DNA of 64,000 nucleotides from Bdellovibrio bacteriovorus (lineage in GTDB: Bacteria; Bdellovibrionota; Bdellovibrionia; Bdellovibrionales; Bdellovibrionaceae), in NCBI RefSeq assembly GCF_002208115.1, contig NZ_CP020946.1:2914001-2978000 (forward strand). The letters are read 5' to 3'. The position numbers were made by a program, and so were the translations under genes. Shown piece after piece: positions 1 to 9,850 of this stretch. Every line of letters starts with the position of its first letter. The first letter of the stretch is position 1. The notes beneath the pieces are model-generated. The model was given only the letters and a program-made list of their open reading frames with translations. It was not told where the DNA came from and searched no databases.

Positions 1-125
1 AGCCCAAACTGCACGGCAATCACCTCAAAAGTCGTGCGATCCTCCCAGCCCATGCGAACAAGTCTGGCGCGATCTTCTTCAGAAAAACCGGCAAACTTCT
101 TTTTCAGCTCTTTTGAAATTCCCAT
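1..125 (-). CDS. DUF2805 / TIGR03643-type small protein (5' part only)
   Basis: The gene runs off the left edge; about 41 N-terminal residues are visible from an ATG at 125. The segment MGWEDRTTFEVIAVQFG matches, from memory, the hallmark of the short DUF2805 family, whose members contain a helix-turn-helix-like region but have no established function. A purine-rich stretch lies just upstream of the ATG as a ribosome-binding site. The gene lies 29 bp downstream of the DCC-family gene on the same strand and may be cotranscribed with it. The missing 3' part prevents any statement on length. Confidence 0.7.
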   Translation of the reverse strand, partial: MGISKELKKKFAGFSEEDRARLVRMGWEDRTTFEVIAVQFG

Positions 126-154
126 CCGACCCTTTCCCGCCTTTCTAAAGCCGC

Positions 155-559
155 TTAGGTTTGGCAATAAGGGCTGTCAGAACATTCCTTCCTCGGCAAC
201 AACGGCCGGACTTTTGCAAACAAGAAGTAGCCTGCCTCCAGAGTCTTTTTTACCGGACCAAATGAAGCCAAAGGAACAATCTTTTTCAAACTTTCCAACT
301 GAGTCCAAATCACAATAAAGGCTTCAACCCCTGTAACGATATGACCCTCAGAATCTCGAACATGAAGACTCTTATGAATTTTGTATGGATCCAGGCCTTC
401 TGAAATCGCATCAAAGTCCGAAGAGGTGATGTCAATAAATGTTATACGATCGGCCCCTTTGAGTTTCTTATAATGAGTTATCTCACGCGAACACAGGTGG
501 CAAAGGCCATCGTAATAAACGGTGATTCCAGATTGAGACGCGCTTTTTAGCTTTTCCAT
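155..559 (-). CDS. DCC1-like (DUF393) thiol-disulfide oxidoreductase family protein
   Basis: The 134-residue protein carries the N-terminal YYDGLCHLC motif typical of the DCC/DUF393 family, with a thioredoxin-like CxxC pair near residues 20-23. These proteins are predicted, not proven, to act in thiol redox chemistry. No signal peptide is visible, so it is probably cytoplasmic. I start it at the ATG at 559 because GGAG sits 6 nt before it; a TTG at 571 would add four residues without a better site. It is divergent from the UbiB-like gene, with a perfect 7-bp inverted repeat between the two. Confidence 0.8.
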   Translation of the reverse strand: MEKLKSASQSGITVYYDGLCHLCSREITHYKKLKGADRITFIDITSSDFDAISEGLDPYKIHKSLHVRDSEGHIVTGVEAFIVIWTQLESLKKIVPLASFGPVKKTLEAGYFLFAKVRPLLPRKECSDSPYCQT

Positions 560-575
560 CTTGAACTCCAATTTA

Positions 576-593
576 GTTCATAGTAGTATGAAC
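576..593. promoter_or_regulatory. Perfect inverted repeat in the divergent promoter region (candidate operator)
   Basis: GTTCATA-GTAG-TATGAAC is a perfect dyad of 7-bp arms with a 4-bp spacer, between the DCC-family gene and the UbiB-like gene. The size and symmetry suit a dimeric helix-turn-helix repressor such as a TetR- or MarR-type protein, but no such regulator gene is adjacent. If translation of the UbiB-like gene begins at 630 the element is non-coding; if it begins at 588 the right arm would contain the start codon. Confidence 0.45.
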
Positions 594-629
594 CATATTG
601 AAAGTCAATATTCACCAGGAGAGCCCGGC

Positions 630-1928
630 ATGGGATCCATCTTTAACAGTCAATTCAAACGGACGTTTGAACTGGCCAAAATGGCCACTAAGATCGGCCT
701 GAAGGAACTCTCCTCCGGCGACATTCAATCCAGGATCGAGCAGGCCAAAATTCTTACAGAGACTCTGGGAAACCTCCGAGGTGCCGCCATGAAGGCCGGT
801 CAGCTCTTAAGCCTTGATCTGGATGACTACTTCCCTCCCGAAGCGATTCAAATTTTATCGCAACTGCAAAACCAAGCTTTTGAAAGCCCCGAACTGGATC
901 TTGCTCAGGTGCTTAAAGCTGAATTGACTCAAGACCAGCTTCGACTGCTGCAGAACATAAACTATAAGCCGTTCGCAGCGGCCAGCATGGGGCAGGTATA
1001 TAAGGCGAGCGTCTCAGGCAATCCAGTTGTTATCAAAGCTCAGTATCCGCATCTTGAACAATCAATTGAAAATGACATAAAAGCCCTGAAAAGACTGATG
1101 TCCACTCTCTGCCTGTTGACTGGCAGAAGTATGAATCTTGAACATCTCTTTGTGGAAATTGAAGAAGTTCTGCGGCAGGAAGTAAACTATCTGAACGAGG
1201 CCCAGGCCCTTTCAAACTTTACAGAGCTCTTTGAATCCCACGCCTGGAAGTACGCCAGAATCAGAACACCAAAGCCCCTGCATCACCTTAGCACGAACAA
1301 AGTCCTGTGTCTGACTTACGAACAGGGCCTCACACTTAAAGAGTGGATCGACACCCGTCCCCCGGTCGAAAAACGTGAGATCATTGCCAAGGCCCTGTTA
1401 GAGCTTTATGTCATGGAATTTTTTGAGTGGGGCTTCGTGCAAACTGATCCCAATCCTGGAAATTTCCTGATCCGGCAAGTCCCCGAATTGGAAATCGTAG
1501 CCCTCGACTTTGGCGCCTCCCGGCGCTATCCGCCGGAATTCAGAAAAAACTATGTCGAGCTTCTTCATTCTATTCGCAGCACCTCACCGGAAAAGATCGT
1601 GCAAACGGCGGTTGAGTTTGGACTGCTGGATTCACGCGAGTCTGAAGATGCGAAAATGGTGTTCGTTGAACTTTTAAAACTTGGTATGAGTCCGTTCTTC
1701 CAAAATGCCAATGGCCAAAAGTTCGACTTTAAAAATGACAAATTCGCGAAAGAAAATGCCCGGCTTTCCCGACAGCTTGTGCAAAGCCTCAAGTATTCTC
1801 CACCGCCACACAAGCTGATCTTCTTGCACCGCAAGCTTGGGGGAATGTTTGCCGCCCTTAGAAAGCTCGAAGTCGAGCTGGATTTGCGCGAATATTGGGA
1901 CCAGATAGAAACAGCAGATATCAATTGA
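630..1928 (+). CDS. ABC1/AarF (UbiB-like) atypical kinase
   Basis: The 432-residue protein belongs to the ABC1/UbiB/ADCK family of atypical kinases or ATPases that support quinone biosynthesis and lipid homeostasis. Visible hallmarks are the KAGQ motif at residues 55-58, the alanine-rich loop AAASMGQVYKA at 117-127, a candidate ATP-binding Lys136, the catalytic-loop equivalent TDPNPGNF at 272-279 and a DFG triad at 293-295. I prefer the ATG at 630 because AGGAGA lies 7 nt upstream; ATG at 588 and TTG at 561 are in frame but lack such a site. There are no obvious C-terminal membrane helices, unlike E. coli UbiB. A cytochrome c peroxidase gene follows 13 bp downstream, so the two are probably one operon. 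Confidence 0.88.
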   Translation: MGSIFNSQFKRTFELAKMATKIGLKELSSGDIQSRIEQAKILTETLGNLRGAAMKAGQLLSLDLDDYFPPEAIQILSQLQNQAFESPELDLAQVLKAELTQDQLRLLQNINYKPFAAASMGQVYKASVSGNPVVIKAQYPHLEQSIENDIKALKRLMSTLCLLTGRSMNLEHLFVEIEEVLRQEVNYLNEAQALSNFTELFESHAWKYARIRTPKPLHHLSTNKVLCLTYEQGLTLKEWIDTRPPVEKREIIAKALLELYVMEFFEWGFVQTDPNPGNFLIRQVPELEIVALDFGASRRYPPEFRKNYVELLHSIRSTSPEKIVQTAVEFGLLDSRESEDAKMVFVELLKLGMSPFFQNANGQKFDFKNDKFAKENARLSRQLVQSLKYSPPPHKLIFLHRKLGGMFAALRKLEVELDLREYWDQIETADIN

Positions 1929-1941
1929 TAAAGGAGGCCTC

Positions 1942-3000
1942 TTGAAAACAGCTCGTATACGGTTCTTAACCTTGTCAATGGCAGCCTGTGGAATTTTCCT
2001 GACGATCCCCAAGGTGGCTTTCGGCACGGACAAGGAGCTTGCGAAAACCGCAAAAGCACTTTTTGGAATCATTCCGGCGAAAACAGCGGCCCCTGACAAA
2101 GTCACTGCCGCCCAAATAGAGCTGGGCAGAAAAATATTTTTTGACTACAGACTTTCCAAGGATGGCAGCACAACTTGCGTTCGCTGTCACCAACCTCAGT
2201 TTTACAGTACGGACCGACTGCCTCAATCTGCGGGATTTAATAACAACAAAGGGGCGCGCAACGCCCAATCGATCCTGAATCTGAAATATCAAGACATCGT
2301 GCATTGGCGCAACGACAGAACAAGCATCGAAGACCAGGCCCTGCGTTCGTTCACAACACATTTAAGCTTTGGAAACTCTTCGGAAAAAGAGGCCCTTAAA
2401 AGATTGGAACTGGCTGGTTACCAACCGTTGTTCAAGGACGCCTTCCCGGGATCGGGCAATCCATTAACTCTTGAAAATGCCGCCGCAGCACTGGGGTCTT
2501 ATCAGCGCTCTTTAACCACCCGGGCACCCTTTGATCAGTTCCTGGAAGGCGACATCAAGGCCCTGTCCAATCAGGCCAAAAAAGGCCTGAACGAATTTAT
2601 AACTGTTGGATGCGCCTCCTGCCACAACGGCACCGCTGTGGGAGGAAGAACCATGCAAAAATTCGGGGTTTATCAAAACTACTGGAATCTTACCAAGTCA
2701 AAAAATCCGGACAAAGGACGCCAGGAGATCAGCAAGAAAGATGAAGACCTTTATGTCTTCAAAGTGCCGTCGCTTCGTAACATCAACGAAACAGCCCCTT
2801 ACTTCCACGATGCCTCGACACAGGATCTGGAAACTGCAATTCGCTGGATGGGCAAGCTTCAGCTCAATAAAGATCTGACGGACGAGCAAGTCAGCCTGAT
2901 CAAAGCCTTCCTGCAAAGTCTGACCGGTGAACTGCCAAAAGACTTCCGGATTGCTCCGACGCTTTCGCCACAGCCCTACGCTGGACCAGAGCCACTCTGA
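1942..3000 (+). CDS. Di-haem cytochrome c peroxidase (CcpA/MauG family)
   Basis: This 352-residue protein has an N-terminal signal peptide and two CxxCH haem c sites, CVRCH at 79-83 and CASCH at 224-228, the layout of bacterial di-haem peroxidases that reduce periplasmic hydrogen peroxide with electrons from cytochrome c. The conserved region around GARNAQSILN also fits the family. MauG-type enzymes share the fold, so substrate use cannot be fixed from sequence. Translation starts at a TTG at 1942 behind AAGGAGG (1931-1937). It follows the UbiB-like gene closely. It ends 4 bp before the convergent LysR gene, with no clear terminator between them. Confidence 0.9.
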   Translation: MKTARIRFLTLSMAACGIFLTIPKVAFGTDKELAKTAKALFGIIPAKTAAPDKVTAAQIELGRKIFFDYRLSKDGSTTCVRCHQPQFYSTDRLPQSAGFNNNKGARNAQSILNLKYQDIVHWRNDRTSIEDQALRSFTTHLSFGNSSEKEALKRLELAGYQPLFKDAFPGSGNPLTLENAAAALGSYQRSLTTRAPFDQFLEGDIKALSNQAKKGLNEFITVGCASCHNGTAVGGRTMQKFGVYQNYWNLTKSKNPDKGRQEISKKDEDLYVFKVPSLRNINETAPYFHDASTQDLETAIRWMGKLQLNKDLTDEQVSLIKAFLQSLTGELPKDFRIAPTLSPQPYAGPEPL

Positions 3001-3004
3001 TCCG

Positions 3005-3874
3005 CTATCCCAAGTTACGCAGACTCTTGGCGATCTGTCGGTACAACGTGCTTTCCGGATTGTTCTTTCGCTGAATTAAAAACACACTCTGCTTTCGGTC
3101 TTTTTGGGAAAGCGGTGAATCCATCTCGACCAAACGATAATCCGGAAGCAGCGCCTTGTTATGCAGGTTGACCACAAACTCTGGCAGATAGGCCACACAC
3201 AGCCCTTGCCGGCACAACTCCATCGCCGATTCCATCATGGTGACGCGGTAAAGAATTTGGCGAGTGTATTCATGATCGGGCCAGCCATCCAAACCCTGCA
3301 CCTTGGATGGCGTGCCTTGTGTCGGCAGCAGGGGCACAACAAACGGAAGCTCACTCCAATTCAGGCCTTTGAACTTCTTCAGACCAAAAATTCCCATTCT
3401 AATTTTTGTGACCTCGGTAAAGTCCACTCCGGCTTTCGGGATGGGCGCATAGGTAATACCGATATCCACGACTCCCTCCGCGATGGCCTGCTCCAGGCGA
3501 CCGGGCCGGTATTCGTGCAGCTCCAGCGGCCCAAGATCGACGGACTTCAGCAGGTGACTCAGGAAATAAGTGGTGAACACCTCAAAAGAACCCAGGCGAT
3601 ACGGAACTTTCTCCGAATCGGAACGAAGAAGATTTTCCGGAACTTTCAACCATTGATCCAGCAGACCTGCTGTTTCATTTTTAAAACGCTGGCCCGCCGG
3701 AGTCAGGCGCAATCCCCGTCCTTCGGGTTCCAGCAACTTTGTGCCCACCTCTTGCTCAAGCAAGCGCAACGCCTTGGACAAGGCCGGCTGCGACACGTGC
3801 AACACCTCTGACGCCTTTACCAAGGAACCAGTCTCTGCAAATACCTGGAAGTAACGAACTCGTCCTATATCCAT
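3005..3874 (-). CDS. LysR-family transcriptional regulator
   Basis: The 289-residue protein shows the standard LysR layout: an N-terminal winged helix-turn-helix (VRYFQVFAETGSLVKASEVL, then SQPALSKALRLLEQEVG) followed by a periplasmic-binding-protein-like effector domain. Target genes cannot be read from the sequence. It is convergent with the cytochrome c peroxidase and divergent from a small secreted cysteine-rich protein starting at 3964, so that gene is a plausible target. The 89-bp divergent spacer is AT-rich. Length is normal for the family. Confidence 0.9.
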   Translation of the reverse strand: MDIGRVRYFQVFAETGSLVKASEVLHVSQPALSKALRLLEQEVGTKLLEPEGRGLRLTPAGQRFKNETAGLLDQWLKVPENLLRSDSEKVPYRLGSFEVFTTYFLSHLLKSVDLGPLELHEYRPGRLEQAIAEGVVDIGITYAPIPKAGVDFTEVTKIRMGIFGLKKFKGLNWSELPFVVPLLPTQGTPSKVQGLDGWPDHEYTRQILYRVTMMESAMELCRQGLCVAYLPEFVVNLHNKALLPDYRLVEMDSPLSQKDRKQSVFLIQRKNNPESTLYRQIAKSLRNLG

Positions 3875-3963
3875 AAGTTAACTATATATAACTTTAATGA
3901 ACTTTTATTCAACAATAAATATGACTAATTTAGCGGCAGAACCCGTCAGGAAAGGAAATAACC

Positions 3964-4251
3964 ATGAAATATGTCTTAGTATTTGGACTGTTACTAATGT
4001 CAGCCCTGCCAGCCCAAGCTGCAAAATATGTATGTAGTTACACAGAAAGCGCGTGCGATGAATACGGCAATCACTATATCTGCTCCACCGGTGACGGATG
4101 GGCCGGAGACTACATTTTCTGCTCTCCAAAGGACGTCGGTTCAAAGCAGATCCCCCGAAGCTTCAGGGGCAAAGACTTCCTCAAAGAGTGCATTGAAGAG
4201 TGTGTTAATGCGGGAGGCGCTCCGTCCACTTGCCACCATCGATGCTGGTAA
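3964..4251 (+). CDS. Small secreted cysteine-rich protein, unknown function
   Basis: The 95-residue product has a clear signal peptide (MKYVLVFGLLLMSALPAQA, likely cleaved after AQA) and a mature part of about 75 residues with eight cysteines, the last four arranged as C-x3-C then C-x3-C (ECIEEC, TCHHRC). An even number of cysteines in an exported protein suggests up to four disulfides. GGAAAT lies shortly before the ATG. I do not recognise the family. It has its own terminator immediately downstream and a divergent LysR regulator upstream. Confidence 0.75.
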   Translation: MKYVLVFGLLLMSALPAQAAKYVCSYTESACDEYGNHYICSTGDGWAGDYIFCSPKDVGSKQIPRSFRGKDFLKECIEECVNAGGAPSTCHHRCW

Positions 4252-4264
4252 TCAGCTTCAGCCG

Positions 4265-4299
4265 AAAAATAAAGTGGCCGGGAATCCGGCCTCTTTATT
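4265..4299. terminator. Bidirectional rho-independent terminator
   Basis: AATAAAG-t-GGCCGG, loop GAAT, CCGGCC-t-CTTTATT forms a 13-bp stem with one mismatch, flanked by A and T runs. It lies between the convergent small secreted gene and fghA and should serve both. Confidence 0.85.
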
Positions 4300-5130
4300 C
4301 TAGAAACTTGCGTGAAACTTGATGTGACTTTCAATGAAAGTCGCAATGAAGTAATAGCTGTGATCGTACTGCTCACAATAGTTCACTTCGTAAGGCTGTC
4401 CCGCAGTTTTACAGGCACCTTCAAAGTTCTGAGTCAGCAGCTGGCCTTTTTGCAAAAACTCATCTTGCGTCCCCTGATCAATCAGGATTTTCGCCGGATG
4501 ACGGGCACCGCTATTTACCAATTCTGTGGCATCGTACTGGGACCATGCACTGGTGTCTGTTCCCAGATATCCTGCGAAGGCTTTTTGTCCCCAAGGACAC
4601 TGAACCGGATTCACTATCGGAGAAAATGCCGAAACAGAACGATACTTCCCAGGATTGCGCAGCCCCAGAACCAAAGCACCGTGCCCACCCATAGAATGCC
4701 CCATGACGGAAATATGCTCAGCAGAAACTGCGAACTGTTTCTGAATCAGGGAATAAAGCTCTTCATTCACATAGCTGTACATCTTGTAGTGGTCTTTATA
4801 ACCATCCACTGTCGCATCCACATAAAAACCCGCGCCAGAACCGAAGTCATAGCTGTCGTGCTCTCCGGGAAGCTGCAGGCCCCGTGGTGAGGTGTCCGGG
4901 CAGATCACCATCAGTTGGTGTTCTGCCAGATACTTTTGCGCTCCGGCCTTGGTGATGAAGTTTTCATCGGTGCAGGTCAGGCCTGAAAGCCAGATCACGC
5001 AACCTTTGACTTTGCCCTGGGGGATGAAGGTTGAAAACTTCATCTTGGTTTTGGTCACAGCCGAATCATGCTCCCAAAACTGAGTCAGCCCCTGGAATGT
5101 CTTATGTGTTTTTAAAGGTGTTAGATTCAT
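4300..5130 (-). CDS. fghA: S-formylglutathione hydrolase
   Basis: The 276-residue esterase hydrolyses S-formylglutathione to formate and glutathione, the second step of glutathione-dependent formaldehyde detoxification. The alpha/beta-hydrolase nucleophile elbow GHSMGG places Ser146 as nucleophile, with the acid in the IDQGTQDEF segment and the base in YDHSYYF near the C terminus. The region LSGLTCTDENF is typical of this family. I start it at the ATG at 5130, which has GGAGG upstream; the open frame extends further but without a site. It lies 16 bp downstream of adhC and is clearly cotranscribed with it. A terminator follows its stop codon directly. Confidence 0.95.
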   Translation of the reverse strand: MNLTPLKTHKTFQGLTQFWEHDSAVTKTKMKFSTFIPQGKVKGCVIWLSGLTCTDENFITKAGAQKYLAEHQLMVICPDTSPRGLQLPGEHDSYDFGSGAGFYVDATVDGYKDHYKMYSYVNEELYSLIQKQFAVSAEHISVMGHSMGGHGALVLGLRNPGKYRSVSAFSPIVNPVQCPWGQKAFAGYLGTDTSAWSQYDATELVNSGARHPAKILIDQGTQDEFLQKGQLLTQNFEGACKTAGQPYEVNYCEQYDHSYYFIATFIESHIKFHASF

Positions 5131-5146
5131 GGATCCTCCGCCCGTT

Positions 5147-7241
<2,095 letters not shown>

Positions 7242-7344
7242 CCTTTTTTTTAGGCATACTTGTCCAATGGTCTTGCTGCTTCACATAAAATCCAGACTTC
7301 GGGGTCAATAGCGATAGGTTTATCCGTCTACATCGGATGAATCC

Positions 7345-7373
7345 TTGCCAAGTCTCACTTCGTTTTTCATAAT
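7345..7373 (+). promoter_or_regulatory. Promoter of the DUF3015 gene
   Basis: TTGCCA (7345-7350) and CATAAT (7368-7373) are 17 bp apart, giving a start near 7380 and a leader of about 40 nt. The leader contains GACTT...AAAGTC, a small hairpin, before the AAGGGGA ribosome-binding site. Confidence 0.6.
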
Positions 7374-7421
7374 TTTTAGGACTTCGACAATAAAGTCGGA
7401 TCGACTACAAAAGGGGATTAC

Positions 7422-7871
7422 GTGAAATCATTCATCGTAGCATTGGCTGTTTTGGGTTCTGCGGTATCTGTACAAGCTGCTTCCGGTCTTAAAGGCACTG
7501 GCGTTTATGGCGTTGCAGGTTGCGGTCTGGGTTCTTTGGTTTTCGGTAACGAAGAAGGCGCGATGCAAGTTATCGCTGCAACTTTGAACGGTACTGGTGT
7601 TCAAACTTTCGGTATCACTTCCGGTACTTCCAACTGCGGTAAAGGTCTTTTTGCCAAAGCTGAAGTGAACTCCTTCATCGAATCCAACTCTGTAGCTTTG
7701 GAAAACGACATCGCTCGTGGCCAAGGTGAGACTCTGTCCACTTTGAACAACATGCTGGGCTGTGATTCCAAATTCAACAGCACTCTTCAACAGAACTACA
7801 AAGAGATCTACGCTCCAGGCGTGAACTCTTCTGAAAAAATCGTTACTTTGGCTCAATCTTGCCAAGGTTAA
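7422..7871 (+). CDS. DUF3015 family exported protein
   Basis: The 149-residue product has a signal peptide (MKSFIVALAVLGSAVSVQA) and the body of the DUF3015 family, including GVAGCGLGSLVFG, TSGTSNCG and the helical C-terminal half. The function of the family is unknown; members are small periplasmic or outer-membrane-associated proteins. Translation starts at GTG 7422 behind AAGGGGA. The coding sequence uses few, frequent codons (for example GGT, CTT/TTG, AAC), consistent with strong expression. Its stop codon overlaps the ATG of the DUF4105 gene (TAATG), yet an intrinsic terminator follows 20 bp later inside that gene. Confidence 0.85.
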   Translation: MKSFIVALAVLGSAVSVQAASGLKGTGVYGVAGCGLGSLVFGNEEGAMQVIAATLNGTGVQTFGITSGTSNCGKGLFAKAEVNSFIESNSVALENDIARGQGETLSTLNNMLGCDSKFNSTLQQNYKEIYAPGVNSSEKIVTLAQSCQG

Positions 7872-9787
7872 TGACTTTGAGTTTCTGCAACAAAAGCCTC
7901 ATGAAAATGGGGCTTTTGCTTTTTTCACTGACCTTCTCTTCGCTGGCTCTGGCAACCAACGATCTGTCCTCTCGCGCCTCCACGGAAAAATGGGCCGACA
8001 ATGTCCAGTGGTTGCGACTTCTGCAATACGACAAAAACACCTTCGGCGGTTATACCAGCCCGGCTGAAAACCCCGCTTTTTTCCTGCACCCTGAAGGGAA
8101 AAACAATCCTTCGCTGGAACTTCAGGCCACCATCTCGGCCCTGATGAATCCAGAAAAGAAAATCAAATCCAAAGATGGCCAGTTCAATGAATCTGCGGCT
8201 TGTGTCTTCCCGGCGCGTAAACTGTGGCTTGAAAAAATCAGCGGGCAAAAGCTGCCCTCCGTATCTTGCGAACGCTATGAACGCTTCCTGGAAATCCTGC
8301 AGCCACAGTCTTTGACCTATGTGTTTTCATCCTACTATCTGAACAATCCGGCATCTGCTTTCGGGCACACCTTCCTGCGCATCAATAAAAGCGCTTCATC
8401 CCGTGACGGCGAACGCTATGAGCTTTCTGACTATGGTGTCGGTTATGCTGCGGTGAAGGTTTCGGACAATCCTTTTATCTATTCATTCCTTGGTGTTTCA
8501 GGGCTGATGCCCGGCACCTTTGATATCAATCCGTATTACTACAAGGTTCGTGAATACAACGACTTCGAATCCCGTGACTTGTGGGAATATGACCTGAACT
8601 TCACGCCCGAGGAAGTTCAGTTGATCGTCGCCAATATCTGGGAACTGATCAGTGCCGAGTTCAATTATCACTATTTCAAAGAAAATTGTTCGTACCGTAT
8701 TCTGGCGCTGCTGGAAGCCGCCCGACCTTCGCTGGAACTCACCAAAGACCTCAAGTCCCAGGTGATGCCTGCTGACACCGTCGGAACACTGTATGAACAA
8801 AAGGACCTGGTAAAGAACATCCATTATCGTCCTTCCATCCGCGCAACGTTCGACACCCGCTATAAAAAGCTGGGATCCGTGGAACAAGAACGCATTCGCC
8901 AGTTTGCGAAGACCGAATCTTTGCCCCAATTGATCGCAGGTCTTGAAACCCAGCAAAAGCGCGACACCCTGGATGCAGCCATGGACTATCTGGATTTCAG
9001 ATATCCAAAAGAAATTTTGCGCAAACAAGGCGCTTACCTCTTTAAAAAGGACATTCTGCTGGCTCGTGCCGAACTCGGGGGCGCCTCTGAACCTCTGACC
9101 GTGCCTGCCCCTTGGAATGAGGCCCCTCACGATGCTCAAGGGTCGCGGCGCTGGGGACTGGGATACCGTGAGTGGAATTCAGACCGTTTCTATCTGATTG
9201 ATGCAAAACTTTCGCTGCATGATCTGCTGGATCCCAAAAAGGGCTATCCTCCCACTGCCGAAATCACTATGGGCGCTTTCAGTTTCAGCTTTAATCCCGA
9301 CTCTGATGAAGTTGCATTGGACAAAGCCACCTTGTACGAAGTCATTTCCCTTTCACCGGTCGATGCATTTAATCAGGGCTTTTCCTGGCGCCTGAAAGTT
9401 TCCGTCGAGCGCGGGTACGAAAACGGGTGCACTTCTCTTTGCCGCTGGACTGAACTGAGTGGAGGATCTGGCATCACCAAGACTTACTGGAGTGATCTGG
9501 ATCTCAGTCTTTGGTTGCGTGCCACCGGTCAAACCAGCACGGACTTCGCTGGTGACACGTGGAAGATCGGTGCGGGCCCGTCGGTCAGCGCCCGCTGGAA
9601 CCGTGACTGGTTTGCACTTTTTGCCGAAAGCTACTATCGCTACGACTACAAAGGTGCTGAGCACGAGTATCGTCAAAATACACTGGGTGTGAACTTCAGT
9701 CTGAACAAGTCCTTAAGCCTGCGCCTTTCCGGCGAAGACACAAACTCTGTCCAGCGGGGCGAAGCCCGCCTGCTTTACTATTACTAG
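7871..9787 (+). CDS. DUF4105 domain outer-membrane-associated protein
   Basis: The protein is 638 residues from the ATG at 7871 or 628 from the ATG at 7901; both give a signal peptide ending SLALA. The central part contains the DUF4105 hallmarks SSYYLNNPASAFGHTFLRI, GYAAVKVSDNPFIYSFLGVSG and FKENCSYRILALLE. The conserved His and Cys resemble a NlpC/P60-like pattern. The C-terminal third is rich in alternating aromatic and polar residues and ends with Tyr-Tyr, suggesting a beta-barrel. Function is unknown. The first coding bases form a terminator hairpin with the 7901 ATG in its loop, so expression is likely limited by read-through from the DUF3015 gene. Confidence 0.8.
   Translation: MTLSFCNKSLMKMGLLLFSLTFSSLALATNDLSSRASTEKWADNVQWLRLLQYDKNTFGGYTSPAENPAFFLHPEGKNNPSLELQATISALMNPEKKIKSKDGQFNESAACVFPARKLWLEKISGQKLPSVSCERYERFLEILQPQSLTYVFSSYYLNNPASAFGHTFLRINKSASSRDGERYELSDYGVGYAAVKVSDNPFIYSFLGVSGLMPGTFDINPYYYKVREYNDFESRDLWEYDLNFTPEEVQLIVANIWELISAEFNYHYFKENCSYRILALLEAARPSLELTKDLKSQVMPADTVGTLYEQKDLVKNIHYRPSIRATFDTRYKKLGSVEQERIRQFAKTESLPQLIAGLETQQKRDTLDAAMDYLDFRYPKEILRKQGAYLFKKDILLARAELGGASEPLTVPAPWNEAPHDAQGSRRWGLGYREWNSDRFYLIDAKLSLHDLLDPKKGYPPTAEITMGAFSFSFNPDSDEVALDKATLYEVISLSPVDAFNQGFSWRLKVSVERGYENGCTSLCRWTELSGGSGITKTYWSDLDLSLWLRATGQTSTDFAGDTWKIGAGPSVSARWNRDWFALFAESYYRYDYKGAEHEYRQNTLGVNFSLNKSLSLRLSGEDTNSVQRGEARLLYYY
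7891..7926 (+). terminator. Terminator/attenuator inside the start of the DUF4105 gene
   Basis: CAAAAGCCTC pairs with GGGGCTTTTG (10 bp, one G-T pair) around an 8-nt loop, followed by CTTTTTT. It has all features of an intrinsic terminator for DUF3015, but it lies within the DUF4105 reading frame, and the loop begins with an in-frame ATG (7901). Confidence 0.8.
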
Positions 9788-9850
9788 CCTCTGCTACCTT
9801 ACACGTTGAGCTCCCCCCTTCGTCCCCTATGATGAAGAAAAGGAGCTCCT

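Noticed and set aside
7242-7260. T-rich stretch after the LysR gene as a terminator
   Set aside because: Poly-T is present but there is no GC-rich stem before it.
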